Shown: positions 1 through 11,686 of the stretch, piece by piece
Position numbering within the stretch: the stretch's first letter is position 1
Layout: each line of letters opens with the position of its first letter
From: Hamiltosporidium tvaerminnensis
Lineage: Eukaryota > Microsporidia > Dubosqiidae
DNA: 64,000 bases
NCBI GenBank assembly: GCA_022605425.2
Contig: JAKIMF020000007.1
Location: 1,054,001-1,118,000 of the forward strand
Reading direction: 5' to 3'
Notes under the pieces: generated by a model
What the model was told of the DNA's origin: nothing
The model's input: the letters and a program-made list of their open reading frames with translations, nothing else
Database searches by the model: none
Translations under genes and position numbers: made by a program

Positions 1-1860
1 ATAACAAAAATTATAGATAAGTTTTTTTATATTACATTTTTTGTTTATTTTGTCTGATTCTTGATTTCGCTTGTAAAATGGCACACTAAAATATATTTTA
101 TAGATTTCTCGGTGTGTTGGATTCGAAATATTTTATTTGATAAACTTTTACTCATTTTATATAGCGATTCAAGATCGAGGGAATTTTAAATTCAAAAATT
201 ATACATTGTGCTCTTTTCTAACATAACAGAATTTAATTAATTAGTCATTTATAATTGTTAATTTGTTCTTTCTTAGATTCCTTTATACATTTTCAGATTA
301 CTGCCTTGTACGAGCCTTGGTTTCCCCTAGTAATACAGCTCACCGGTGTTTTTTATGTGGGTTTTTTACTTTTTCGGGTTTCGTTACAAGGTAATTTTAA
401 AGGGTTTGTTATTAGCCCTACACCCTAACTCTAACATAGAGGACTAATCCCTTCAAGTCGCCTCTTACGACAAGCAGAGAATACCCAAGCTAATTCTGCC
501 TCTGATAGGGTGAGAGATTCTTTCTTAGATATTTGAATATTTTTTTTGTTTATCTTATTGGGTAAGATATAATCAGAATAGATTTATTCTTTAATAAACC
601 AAACATTTCAGATTTTTAGTCTATAACCCAAACATCCAAATATTTTTTATAAAAAGAATTAGCTTATTACTTTTTTTGAAACTGCCCTTCCAGTATAACA
701 TACATTTTTCTATTGATTTAAATTGTTAATTTTACTTCATACTTTAAACCAATCGATACTGAAGTTTTTTTTAGAAGTAGTAGTTTAATATTTTTTATAA
801 ATGTTATCATGTAACGGTTTTTGTCATAAACCAAGGTCTTAGCTTTTGTTAGCTAATTTGCTAAAAATTTACACGCCCTAAGTTACGCGTTTATATGATT
901 TTAATGTGTTTTTTTAATCAACTCTTACTTCTATAAATATATTGATTGCCTTCATTGTTTATATTTTTCTCGAATCTGAAATACGAATTCAAACAAGTAT
1001 TTATATTTACATTTACAGTTATATTCATCAATGAATTTTGGAATCTCTTGAATAAATCTAATCCTAATTGTTCTTAAACACATGTCTTTATTTATTTTGA
1101 AAGGCTTTTTATATTAAAATCCTGCCGATTAATTTAATAATTACATAAAGTAATTTGAAACAACATGCATATCGGGGTTTAAGAACGGCTGATAGATTCG
1201 AATTTTTTTTTTCCTTTATCTATAAACATATTTTTCTCTCTTCACACGACAAATGTACAGCTTTTTATTGATTTTAATTTTTTTTAGTATATTTACAAAT
1301 TTCAGTGAAGCTTTGTCCACTTGTTTAATATATAATTTAACATTTATTATCACATTTTTTTTATGAAAATTTATTGAGGTACATCTGAACATTAAATGAT
1401 TGTAACTTTTTAACCACAGCTTTAACATAATTCTTTTAAAATTATATTGTCAGTAAGATAGGTTTTTTAATAGCTATTGCCTGAATGATTCTTTTCACTT
1501 TTTTTGTATTCTTCTCCGAAAATCTAATGTGTGGAAAAGCATATGTATGTTTCATATTCGCTGTATATAGGCCTCTTAAAAATTATATCAAAATACATAG
1601 AATTGATTTAGATTTGTCAGTCAGGTATGCTTTTCTTATTAACTCCATTCAATCGATGAAATTTACTCAAGGAAATCACCCAGCAAGTCAAGTCATCTTA
1701 CTCAATAGGCTATCAACAAGCCTTTATATTGAATAATTACGAAAATACATTTTTGGCATATTATTGTAAAAAGGTTTATAACTTCTAACATGATTTTCCC
1801 CATAAAAATAGATTTTCGTTGTCTCCTTTTCTATCCTCTACTATCTTACTTACCAACTTA
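1..1860. other. Gene-free AT-rich region with an RTE-like repeat tail
   Basis: I see no convincing coding region. Positions about 300-520 are less AT-rich than their surroundings. They read like the 3' untranslated tail of animal RTE-type LINEs, with an 'agtcgcctcttacgacaagc' block followed by 'aattctgcc'. The family assignment is from memory of such tails and is an inference. The open frames at 1216-1428 and 1485-1736 have homopolymer-driven compositions and no domain, so I do not call them genes. Confidence 0.4.
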
Positions 1861-2070
1861 TTCCTTCCCTCTTTTAACTCTCGGTTTCAAGGATGAACAA
1901 ATGGAGGTTTCCATTTTTTCTTTTAATCTGTTGTAACTGGGATTATAAGAAATCAACATTTGATCCATTATGGTTTATATCCCACCAAAATGTTAACAAT
2001 GATTTCCCATCGATTTCATACACACATTGCCAACCAGATAGTTTTTTATGTGATTACCCATCCTCCAACT
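1860..2070 (+). repeat. Degraded fragment of the 0.7 kb dispersed repeat
   Basis: This stretch shares the block 'cccaccaaaatg', a spacer, 'cattgccaa' and then 'agttttttatgtg' with the well-preserved copies at 23.7-24.4 and 43.4-44.2 kb. It keeps only their right-hand third and is considerably diverged. A small open frame across it (1893-2189) is most simply a by-product of the repeat. Confidence 0.55.
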
Positions 2071-4460
2071 ATCTTCTACTATCACAGAGTAATAATAACT
2101 TAAAAATCTTCCAATTATGTACACTTGCTCTGTACATATATCATTTACTCATAGTTGTACTTGCTAATAAATTAGTGTATTGTTTATAGAATGGTTTACA
2201 TTTATTTGTCACAAAGATTCTTTTTAAAAATATATCATAGCACTAGATTTTTGCAACTTTAGATAATACGCGAATAACATATTAGTAATTATTTTGGTTA
2301 ATGGAAAATTTATAAAAGTATTTATAAAGTAGACCTTATGATAATACAATTGCTATATTATGGTGTTGTTACTCACAAAGTTATATTAATTTATAATATA
2401 GTTCTTTTATAGGTATATAATAGATATGGGGCAAGAAATAATTAAATTTCATTAGGCTTACATATATCTAAATAGAATTATGAATATATACGAAAAACAT
2501 TATAAATTTTTACATATCATTATATTTTACGGTCCAAGATATTCCTCTCGTATTTATAAGCTGCCTTTTATTCTCAAAAACCTTTTCGAGTTAGATATGA
2601 TCTTTGTTTTTCTTAGATTTCTTTTATTGCATTGTTCTTATGCTTATTCCTTTCCTTTAATCCTATATATCTCCTTGATAATACACTCCTTTATGCTATT
2701 TCAGTATTCGGACCATCATATAATTGCTTTACGGAGAATAAAATAAATATGCTAAATAAGAAGTTAAACAATTTAACTTTATTATTATTTCTACTTTTTT
2801 TTGCAGTTTTGTGTTCTTGTTTTGCTATTCCTTTAAAATCGAAAGAATAAACAATAAAAACCTTTAGATACTTCCTCTGTAGATAAAAATCAATGATTCT
2901 ATTTATAGCTTTCGCTTCTTCATTTATATTTCTTCTCTTTTTAAACTTTAATTGAATGTATATAAATGAATAGTAACTGCAATACTAATAATATGTAATT
3001 TATAAAAATAGAAAAGAAAAAGATGTCTTGAAACCAAATATAATGATAATGCGATATACAATATTGTATAGATTATACGGATCTTTCGCATTTCCGTATT
3101 CGAATGACACCTAAACAAACATATTTTAATATTTTATATTACCAGAAAGACTCCCAATTAAGTAAAAATTCTTTGCAAATTCTATTTGACAACTTTAATG
3201 ATCGGCAAGAAATTCAATTTCATAACAGCGATGTTTAGAAATCTAGTTTTTAGTTCTCTCAACTGAGCTAATATTCAGGCTTATATGAAATACTACATTC
3301 CAAAAAAGTGTATAAACAGTCCAATGTTCAAATCGAATTATAAATAGGGTTAAAAGAAAGTATTTGGGATAAGAATATAAGGATTTGCCCGTTTTAACCT
3401 GGTTTTTTATGCACTAATGAAGCCAGACTTTGTCCGAGGAATAAATAATCTTTTATTCTTTTATTTGACAGACAGACAGGCTTGAATAATTCACTTCCAA
3501 AGGCATAATTAATAGGAAATAGTGGGTATAATAGTGTTTTGTTGAAGTATGTTCCGTTAATTTATCTGAAATTAAACCGCAATAAATTACTTTAGAGTCG
3601 AATACTGAATCTAATCTATTCGAATAATAAACTACACTACAAACACATCAAATATTATAATGACTGATGATGTAGTTTGCTATAGAAAATTTGCTGCTGA
3701 GTAAGCACATTAACTTCGAAATTATATTTTAAGAATAATAAACGGAAAATCCAACCATTTTCGACTTCTTGTCTTTTAGAGATAAAGTTTAAACATAAAA
3801 ATTTTGACTTAAATAAAAAGTTTAAAGCGTAATTTGAACTTTTTTTTATTATTAAGTGCATTTTTATTGCTGAGTTATCTTGATGACCTGCACATTTTAA
3901 GTTAAATAATAGAATTTACTGTTTAAATGATCTTAATCTCACTATAAAGCGTCTTAAATTTATTTTTTTAAAAAAGATTGTTTGATAATTTTTTTATACT
4001 GTTCAGATATTTTTTTGAAATTTAAAAAAAATCGAAGCAAATTGAAATATGTAACTCTTTTGCAATTTTAAGCTTGACTAATTGAATTTAGAAAAGGAAT
4101 CATTTCCTGCCTAAATATCTTTGATATTAAGGATGCGTATGAGAAATATTGGCGGTAAAAAAATTATAAGAAATAAGGGGGGTGTAATATAAATAACATC
4201 CTGTGGCATATTGGACATGAAGGCGTTTGGACCGTGACGATATACGATTAAAACTTAGAATTAAACACATACCACTTTTGATAGATTGGGAAGTACTTGT
4301 AATTAATATTTTGAAGCAAATATTATATAACAGCAAAAGATATTCTGAATATAACTCTAAGAAAAATTTAAATGTTAAACTAGATTCGTGAAAGTGATAA
4401 AAATGAAAATATATTTGACAAAAAAATTAAATAGCAACAATAAAAAAAAACCACCTTACC
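2071..4460. other. Gene-free AT-rich region
   Basis: I recognise nothing here. The short open frames (2480-2746, 2632-2850, 3655-3861, 4127-4336) have no domain, no upstream signal and low-complexity composition. Confidence 0.4.
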
Positions 4461-4461
4461 T

Positions 4462-4857
4462 TTACTGATTGAAATATATAGCGATTCCATTTCTTCTGAA
4501 ATACTTTAAAGTTTCCTTATCAACCGTAGAAATATTCGTATCTATTAAACTAATACGATGTAGTTGAATAAGCATTCTTCGCAAATCTCTTGGGAATGAC
4601 CCCGTTTTTATTTCACAGTTATAAAAATAAAGATTAACTAAATTCAAATGAAGCATGATTAGTTTCAAAATGAAAGCATCAACAATTGTAAAAGAAAAGG
4701 TTAAAGATTTTAGGTTTTCACATAAGGGCAATTGATTATTGTCAAAATATCTCACAAAAACATTGGAAACTAATGTAATACAAAGATCTTCAAGATTTTC
4801 GAATTCGCTTAATACAAAAAAATCCATTATTTCAACTTTGCTTCTAGGCAACATCAA
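4462..4857 (-). pseudogene. C-terminal part of the LRR protein (third frame)
   Basis: This is the last about 130 codons of the leucine-rich-repeat protein whose main part is at 4844-6652. The frame opens with TTG, not ATG, and a stop lies a few codons upstream, so it is a continuation and not an independent gene. Two or three more LRR-like strands are visible (for example 'NLEDLCITLVSN', 'NLKSLTFSF', 'LVNLYFYNCEI'), ending in a short tail. It overlaps the preceding piece by 14 nt in a different frame. The frameshift therefore lies near 4844-4860, either as a real lesion or as a sequencing indel. Function would be that of the parent protein, probably a protein-binding exported scaffold. Confidence 0.6.
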
Positions 4858-6652
4858 TCTTTCTTAAAGATTTTTTCAAAACATCGACTGACTTTATATA
4901 AACTAAAAAACCCGCATCAAAATTACATTCTGGTGCTATAAATTCTTCTAGATTATTAAAGCGACTTAAAATAGATAAAAATTTGTTTCCTGAGCGGCTT
5001 CGCGAGATGTTTAATTTTTTTAGAGAATCTTCAAATAGAAAAACATCTTTTGGATTACCAAAGAAATCTATAGAAGAATCTGATAAAATTAAGTTGCTCA
5101 TACCATAAAATTTTCTAATTTGAGTTAACATAGTTGAGGTTATCTTGTTACCGCTTAAATCTAATGTTTCTACAGACATATGTAATGATTTACAAGATAA
5201 TATTTTTTTTACGTCATCAAAATATTTTGAGTTTTGCATTATAAATGTGTTAACAAATAAATTGGTGGAAAAAAATTTTAAATATGATTTGGAAAACTGG
5301 CAGCCAGAAATATCAAGAAAATCGAATGACTTTTGAAATCCTGTAAAATTTCTTGCATTAATATATCCTTCGAAATCAACGTTTCTTATACTTAGGCTTC
5401 TTAAACATCTATTTTTTAAGAAAAATGTAACTATCTGATGATTGAGTTTTGAATAGTCTAGTTTAAGACTTTTCAAATTATTTAAAGAACCGTTTAGATC
5501 AAGATCTTCGCCATAATCAATATACTCGCAACATGACAAATCTAAAACCTCAATTAAAGAGTTTGTAATACTTTGAAAGAAAATATTAGATAACGAAAAA
5601 CAAATTATCCTCAACTCTTTACATTTAGAAAAATATACAGGTATTTCGCCTAATAACGTCGAAGACAATGGAAGGACGCATCTTACTAGAATCAAAGATT
5701 CCAGATTAATAAATTTCTTTAAATAAGAAACATCTATTTCAGATAGTACTATATTATCGAGTTCAATGCTTTTTAAATCCAAATATATTTGATTTGTAGC
5801 AAAAACATTGAACAGACCATCTGTTTGTCTTCGAATATCCGAATGTATACCTTTTTTGAGTAAAAGTTCACACGCGTTATCTGAATCTTTTGTTTCGGTG
5901 AAATAAGTATTATCAGCAGATACTATTATTCCTTTTATAGTGTATAACCAGAGAAGCCAAAATATTGTCAGAATTTTGGGTCTAGAACCATCATGGTGTA
6001 GAACCGAATATACATCGGCGTGAATGCGAAATTTAATTTCTTTGAGATATGAAAAATCGAGCAAATCTGATTTATTCGGTGTATTCACTTTCAGAAAAAC
6101 CAATTCTTCTTTTGTAGCATCAAAGCATATATCAATTGAATCAAAAACTGTATTTATAAATGGTAAAAAAAGTTTGTTAAAATTCAATATAGCATTATCA
6201 CCTATATCATCCGCAAAATCCGACGAAATAAGATATTTCTGACTAAGTAGTAAAGGGAGTAAATGTTCATATAATTTATTCAAAATATTTGATGTTGAAT
6301 AACAACCCAAATCGCGCAGTAGAGTTACGAAACACAAAACATCTGATTTTTTCAATCCTATTCTTTTGGGATCCAACGCATAACGGCATGTTCTAAGAAA
6401 CAAACAAAACTGTTTTCTATCTACTGATTCTTTCGTGATATCTTCAATGTTAACTTTAACTTCAGTTTCTTCGGAATCGATGTGTTTATCAAAATAATCC
6501 GATCGGATAATGAAATCGTTAGTGTATTCGAAGGAAACGGTTGGTATAGATTCTTGTATCGCATCGTGACACTTTATGTCTATTAAAACAGTTTGATCCC
6601 CAAATTTCTTGGAAATATCATTCTCTGATGCGAGAGCATCTGGAACTTTCAT
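4844..6652 (-). CDS. Leucine-rich-repeat protein, main part (frameshifted gene)
   Basis: This 602-codon frame carries irregular leucine-rich repeats over its second half, from about residue 285 on. Examples are 'LIEVLDLSCCEYI', 'LNNLKSLKLDYSKL', 'SVETLDLSGNKITSTML' and 'SLKKLNISRS'. The first about 280 residues are not LRR. A stretch near residues 24-120 (beta-like segment with 'FIIRSDYF', then predicted helices) faintly resembles a BTB/POZ or Skp1-type fold, which is inference only. The frame stays open upstream of the ATG at 6652 to about 6793, and that upstream sequence reads as normal coding (S/E/K-rich). The ATG is therefore probably internal, and the protein continues into the signal-peptide frame at 6759-7229. 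Downstream it continues at 4462-4857. Microsporidia encode families of secreted LRR proteins thought to act at the host interface. The binding partner is unknown. Confidence 0.8.
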   Translation of the reverse strand: MKVPDALASENDISKKFGDQTVLIDIKCHDAIQESIPTVSFEYTNDFIIRSDYFDKHIDSEETEVKVNIEDITKESVDRKQFCLFLRTCRYALDPKRIGLKKSDVLCFVTLLRDLGCYSTSNILNKLYEHLLPLLLSQKYLISSDFADDIGDNAILNFNKLFLPFINTVFDSIDICFDATKEELVFLKVNTPNKSDLLDFSYLKEIKFRIHADVYSVLHHDGSRPKILTIFWLLWLYTIKGIIVSADNTYFTETKDSDNACELLLKKGIHSDIRRQTDGLFNVFATNQIYLDLKSIELDNIVLSEIDVSYLKKFINLESLILVRCVLPLSSTLLGEIPVYFSKCKELRIICFSLSNIFFQSITNSLIEVLDLSCCEYIDYGEDLDLNGSLNNLKSLKLDYSKLNHQIVTFFLKNRCLRSLSIRNVDFEGYINARNFTGFQKSFDFLDISGCQFSKSYLKFFSTNLFVNTFIMQNSKYFDDVKKILSCKSLHMSVETLDLSGNKITSTMLTQIRKFYGMSNLILSDSSIDFFGNPKDVFLFEDSLKKLNISRSRSGNKFLSILSRFNNLEEFIAPECNFDAGFLVYIKSVDVLKKSLRKIDVA

Positions 6653-6758
6653 TGAAACATTTTGAAACTGCTTAGAAAGGGATTTTTCAGATAATGCTTC
6701 TGAAGATATAATAGCATCTTGTGAATTTGCAGAAAACCGCAGCGGTTCTTTTATAGTA

Positions 6759-7229
6759 TCAGGGTCTAATTGCTTCTTCTTCTGTAAACTCTGTTAATAC
6801 ATTGTGAATAGCAGCATCTCTATTAATTTTTTTTTCAGATCTTTGGCCTGTTATGACATGAGTTTGATAACACGTTTCTTTACTGCTTGGTTTATTAGAA
6901 GCGTCTTCTTCAGCAGGTGGAATAGAGTGCGATTGCTCTGATATCTCCAATGAAGCCCTATTTGGTTCATTAAGAGTAATTAAAAAAGGCTTATCCAATT
7001 CAAAATACAAACGGCCACTCATACAATCCGAAAAAGATTCATTCTTGAATATAACTTCTACTTTAATACAACCATAACATTTTATTAAGCAAATAAGTAA
7101 AAATGCAATTTTAATATATTTTGCTAACGAATCTACACAAAAGAAATTCTTGTTCGTGAAAACTTGAGGACATAAAATCTTGGCTTCACTCGATGGTATG
7201 TAAAACATAAATATACCCATGTTAGACAT
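6759..7229 (-). pseudogene. N-terminal part of the LRR protein with signal-anchor-like segment
   Basis: This 156-codon frame has a hydrophobic stretch at residues about 41-55 ('IKIAFLLICLIKCYGCIK') that looks like a signal peptide cleaved after C/G. It is followed by a beta-rich, then a polar Ser/Glu/Lys-rich segment. It ends at a TGA at 6759-6761 just after a GAA-GAA-GAA run. The neighbouring minus-strand frame that leads into the LRR protein is open across the same place (to about 6793). One secreted LRR protein of about 860 residues, broken by a small indel in or near this run, is the simplest reading. The 38 residues before the hydrophobic stretch are unusual for a signal peptide, so the true start may lie elsewhere. 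Confidence 0.55.
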
Positions 7230-9690
7230 TTTTTTCCATTATTTTATATAGTATCTTAAATAAAAATCAATGAAAATCCGATTAAAATGTTTTTTTTTGT
7301 TCTTAGAAGATATTTACGAATATTTCTGATAAAAAAACTTTTTAAATAATTTATCTAAATAATATTTTAATAAATTTGAAAAAACTTTCAATTAAATCCT
7401 ATATAAATATATTATATAAAGATTAATATATATTTTTATCATAGTTATAGATTATATATAAATAATTGTACTTTAATTCGAATTATTTATAAAAATTAAT
7501 TTAAACAATTTACTACTTTTAGACAAACTCTTTCTTCGGTTTAGAAATTTTTTAGGACGTTTTTTTCAATATATATGTAAAAATGAGTTCAATTTTCAAC
7601 TAGAAGTAAATGTTGGCTTCATAGTATTAAATTGAAATGAATATTTACATACCTACCTTGCTATTTTATGTTATAAAAATATAATGAATTCTTTATTTGA
7701 AAGTATTTTACGCCTTATTAAACCTTTTTTGTATCCTATACATTTCTAATAAATTTCACGTCTTTTCTGCCGAAGTGTTTAATTATCATATGTTTCGGAA
7801 AATAGACCTGATAATGTAATTCGCTTTAGTTACTCGATGAAATTGTGACTTATTAGAAGCGTAAACCCCATATACACTAGCTTATACGATTCACGATACA
7901 GTGCCGTATTTCTTATGATATGAAAAGTTGTAAAATCTATTTTTTATAGAAAATCATATTCGGATATATATGATACGTGTCATGAATACACTGCCTATTT
8001 TCTCAAACAAGTTATTTTTATTAATTATCAGAATCAATAGAATATGTATGTGTTTAAATGTCAGACAGTTGACTTGGAAGATAATAACGAAGCTATTAAT
8101 AGTAATCAAAAAAACTAGATGCATCAGACCAAATGTAAGAAAGTTTTCTAATCTGATTAAGAAACATATAGTATTATTAATAGCTTATAAAAGAAAGTAC
8201 TTTTACTAGAAAAAAAATATTTTTCTGAGTTATATGAAATTATGTGCGCGACACCAATATGAAAGAAGATATATTCTATAACAAGATTTTTCATATATTT
8301 GTATCTATCTAAAACAGAGTTTTTGAGAGAGTTGCTCGTATGTAAGTTAAAAAATTGGTTTAAGTGCAATTTAAATATTACCAATTCCTTATTATATAGT
8401 TGGAATGATATCAATACAGAATACAAACAGATTTACATAAAAATGATTCACCTGTAAAAAAAGATTAAGATCTGAACACTACCCGATGGATCTATAAAAA
8501 TTTCGAAAAAAATTTATTTAGAGATAAAAAACGTTAGGATTTGAATAGATTTCGAAAAGATTTCACAGAATACTAATCGTAGTCGAAAGACGCGCGTAAC
8601 TCATAATTTATTAAAAATATTCATCAATTTACGAAAGAAGTCGACTAATGAAGAAGTAAAATATTGAAACCTAATTATAAATGGTGCAACTCCTGAAAAT
8701 AATTTATCGCAAACTTTAAAATTTGAGAAGATATGAAACAAAACTTGAAACCGTAATAAAGGTGATTTATGCAGAAAATAAAATACGCATAGCATTAAAA
8801 CCAGCAGTTTTAAAATATTTCGATCAATTAAAGTATTTTCTAGCATTCATTCAAATGTTTAACTAAAAAAATTAGATTTAGGATTTTTTACAAATTATAG
8901 ATTATTTAAAATATGGTATAAAGGATTATTTAATGTGTAATTAAAGCTAGTAAAAATATATAGAAATAGTATATAGTGGAGGAAGCTTCATTTTTAATCG
9001 AATTTTTTTATTCAATCAAAAATGCTAAAAACCGTAGGTTATATTTCTTATATAATTGGATGTACAAGAACATCTTTAGATTGAGTTTCTAAGTAAACAA
9101 TTTAGATAGTGTGTCTTTTAAATGTTCTCGCCAATACCATGAATTATCCGCTCAGAAGGAAACCATTTTTGTCAAAATTAGAAACTGAAAAGAAATTATA
9201 GCATAGGTGAGATATGTAACATATAAGTCTAAAATGTAAAGAAGTTAGAAAAATACAGTAGAAAACAAGATCAAATATCCTAATTAAAATAAGAATTTTA
9301 TTTTTTTGTCAAAGCAATAGAAAAATAATAGTACAAATATAAAATATGTTGAACAATATAAAATTAGATTTTGACCTACTTTTTTGCAAAGCAGCAAAAT
9401 GAATTTTTTTTGAATAAAGCGTAATTTGAAGCAATAAATAATATAAGAAAATGCAGAGTTAAATATTATTTCCCATTTATATAAAATAAAAAGAAAAGCA
9501 AGTAGCAATGCTCCCAATAGATTATTGAAATACGGACTATGTGTTTGGCCATGTTACTCTGTAATTTCTGCTGTATAATTTTAGACTTTTGATTTCTGTG
9601 GTTTGTTTAGTTTTTTTTTTTGAGTTTTGCAATCTTCAAGTTTTATCAAAATAAATATTTTCTTTGATTCATTGAAATAGCCAAAAGATA
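7230..9690. other. Gene-free AT-rich region
   Basis: I found no gene here. Open frames at 7970-8209, 8157-8426, 8601-8846 and 9284-9517 are Leu/Ile/Phe/Lys-rich translations of AT-rich DNA without motifs, and I do not support them. Confidence 0.4.
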
Positions 9691-9698
9691 ATGCTGTA

Positions 9699-9841
9699 TT
9701 AAAAATACATCACATCTATAATTTCTCTGATATTTATAAGCTTTGTAGTTATTTGATTTTTTATTATCATAGTGAATTCAGAAGCCTGTGAATATATTTG
9801 ATTGGATAAATTTTTCAATCTCGTAAATTCATTTTTCTCTT
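9699..9841 (-). pseudogene. Kinase-like pseudogene, C-terminal fragment left of piggyBac
   Basis: Translated on the minus strand, this matches the C-terminal region of the intact kinase at 35114-36397. The fragment has 'NEFTRLKNLSNQI' where the intact protein has 'KEFTKFKYSVDQI'. It then shows similar spacing through 'SEFTMIIKNQITTKLINIRE' (intact: 'TDYSMKIANERTKELAEFRA'). The similarity stops exactly at the TTAA (9842-9845) that flanks the piggyBac element and resumes beyond the other TTAA at 12128. This is therefore one half of a paralogous kinase gene split by the insertion. Confidence 0.8.
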
Positions 9842-9845
9842 TTAA
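9842..9845. repeat. TTAA target-site duplication, left
   Basis: TTAA directly precedes the left terminal repeat of the piggyBac element and is matched by TTAA at 12128-12131. TTAA duplication is the hallmark of piggyBac insertion. Confidence 0.85.
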
Positions 9846-9862
9846 CCGTTTGGCTGCTAAGC
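9846..9862 (+). repeat. piggyBac left inverted terminal repeat
   Basis: Starts 'ccgtttggctgctaagc'. The first 14 bases match the right end with a single difference. It abuts TTAA on the outside. Confidence 0.85.
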
Positions 9863-10136
9863 AATTATTGCAAGAACGCACGAAAACTGCGGGACTTATT
9901 TTCAATTGATGTTGTCAATTTTTTTTTTTTTATATATATATATTGTTTCGCACAACTACAATGTAACAAGTGTTATTGATAACATAGAAAAACAAGTGGT
10001 CGTTAAAAATTAAAATTTATAAAAAGATAACTTAAAGTTTATTGATTTTCTCTTATGATCAGCACGTGAATCAATGATTTCGAATGATTCCGGCGTAGGC
10101 ACTAGGTGATACATGATAACAATTACTATCGATAAT

Positions 10137-10186
10137 ACACTAGGTAGTATCACAAAATAATATTATTATGTGATACTACCTAGTGT
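10137..10186. repeat. 50-bp near-perfect palindrome inside piggyBac
   Basis: Two perfect 18-bp arms ('acactaggtagtatcaca' and its reverse complement) surround a 14-bp core that is itself almost palindromic. An imperfect third copy of the arm ('cactaggtgatac') lies at about 10100-10112. It is located between the end of the transposase frame and the left terminus. It could be a subterminal transposase-binding or transcription-end structure, or a tiny nested foldback element. Confidence 0.8.
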
Positions 10187-10248
10187 TTTTCCGAACGTAA
10201 AGGATCGTTTTCATGAGAGTGAAAAATTCTGACTCTTACTTAAAAAAT

Positions 10249-10506
10249 TTATGTATTACAACTATGTTTTGCCGCACAAATAGCGTGAAGGCCTTTTTTA
10301 CAACAAGCGCAAATAAGGTGGGATCGCTTGATCCCGCTCCTTCCGTTGCTACACACCGCACATTTTCGTAAGTTACGACCCGGTAATTTTTCAAGCGCAA
10401 ATTTATTAGTTGATGAAGATGGTTGTGTTGACACGCTATTTTTATGGTACATCCACTCCTTTTCGATGTCGTCAATAATTTTCGATGTAAATTTGAGCCG
10501 GTTCAT
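10249..10506 (-). pseudogene. piggyBac transposase, C-terminal cysteine-rich domain
   Basis: This is the final piece of the transposase. The translation carries a Cys/His array: 'CAVC', then 'CACC', then an H-x2-C and H-x-C tail. This is the C-terminal cysteine-rich (PHD/RING-like) domain that in piggyBac transposases binds the transposon end. It is joined to the catalytic piece at 10503-11108 across a run of eight A (minus strand, 10506-10513). One more A would make the two frames continuous. Confidence 0.85.
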
Positions 10507-11108
10507 TTTTTTTCAGTAGTGTTTGAAACATATAAAATATATGAGTTCAGCACCATTCTTCCAAATACGTTGAATACTACTTTCTTCCAATACTTGAGGG
10601 TTCTTCGCTCGTCTAAATACACGTATAGCATTTTGTCGCACACGTCCACACCACCCATGTATTTATTGTAGTCATGAATCATGCTTGGTTTCATCTTTTC
10701 GTATTCAAAATTCCCTTTCTTTTTCTTGATCGTCACACTATTAGTATCCGAATTTGATGAAATCAGTATGACTGGGTTTGATTTGGACTTTTTGTCCCTG
10801 AAAGAGCACATCAATACATTTTCATGTGCCATGTATTTCGCTTCTCCTACGATTGCTTTCTTAGCTTCTGGAGGAATCTCTTTTCTGTTACGTCTAATTG
10901 TTCCAGTTAGATAAGTATTTTGTTTCAAAAGGGCTTTGGCCAAGCGTAAGCTTGTGTAAAAATTATCTGTAAACAGATGATAGCCCTTGAACAGATAATT
11001 GCCAGTTAAAAGCAATTTTCGCGCAACCGTAAATCCAAGGCCATATTTTTGTACTAAATCTCTGTCATCTGTATTTTTAGCTCCTTTGTAGCAAAAAAAC
11101 CCAAGCAA
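10503..11108 (-). pseudogene. piggyBac transposase, catalytic core second part
   Basis: This frame of about 201 codons holds two of the three catalytic aspartates of the DDE/D fold. One is in 'LFTDNFYTSLRLA' (residue 48 of this frame) and one is in 'YMGGVDVCDKM' (about residue 153). Typical piggyBac landmarks 'LTGTIRRNRK' and 'PSMIHDYNKYMGGVD' are intact. The frame begins inside a run of seven T (minus strand; + strand A run 11093-11099). An eighth T would fuse it to the upstream frame. There is no evidence that this piece has its own start codon. Confidence 0.9.
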
Positions 11109-11554
11109 TATTTAGAAATCGAGTCGCACAACATCCAAAATTTTATCCCCCATTTATGGTGTTTTTTGTTTGGGATGTATTGTTTTATGGCAGAATGACA
11201 GTGAGTACCAACTAACGACTCGTCGATAGATAATTGTTGATTTGGTATATAATGCCGCTGAAATACAGTATTTGCATGTTTGACAAGCATATCAAATCTG
11301 CCGCATGGGTCATAATTCGGATGTCCTGGTTCAAATAATGACGTATTGTCAATCAAGTGAAAAAACTTCAAAATCAGTTGAAACCTATCCCTTGAAAACA
11401 TTGTCCTAAACCATGGTAATTGCCGGGAACCTGTTGCCCAATAACTATCAATTGTTGGCCTTCTCGTAATCCCCATTTCGAGTAAGACTGCAATAAAGGC
11501 TTTGATTTCGTATATCGTTGTCGGCGTCCACTTTTTTGCTCGAGAATTATTCAA
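11054..11554 (-). pseudogene. piggyBac transposase, catalytic core first part
   Basis: It holds the first catalytic aspartate in 'LSIDESLVGTHCHS' (residue 111 of this frame, genomic about 11222-11224). The conserved 'FIAVLLEMGITRRPTIDSYW' block precedes it. This is the DDE_Tnp_1_7-type fold. The frame upstream to 11687 is the same one and reads as transposase ('NLFFTTSLLETIVRETNRYA'). It is separated from the N-terminal piece by a single TGA. The C-terminal end is scrambled by the T-run frameshift described for the next piece. Confidence 0.9.
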
Positions 11555-11686
11555 AACAGTGTGCGAGGCAAAAAACTGGGTAGCATATCGATTTGTTTCC
11601 CTTACAATGGTTTCAAGGAGTGATGTGGTAAAAAATAAATTGAAATATGTTACCGGTGAAGCATCGGGGGGAGGCGCACATCTAGG

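Noticed and set aside
1893-2189. 98-codon plus-strand frame
   Set aside because: It overlaps a degraded copy of the dispersed repeat and its remaining residues are low-complexity.
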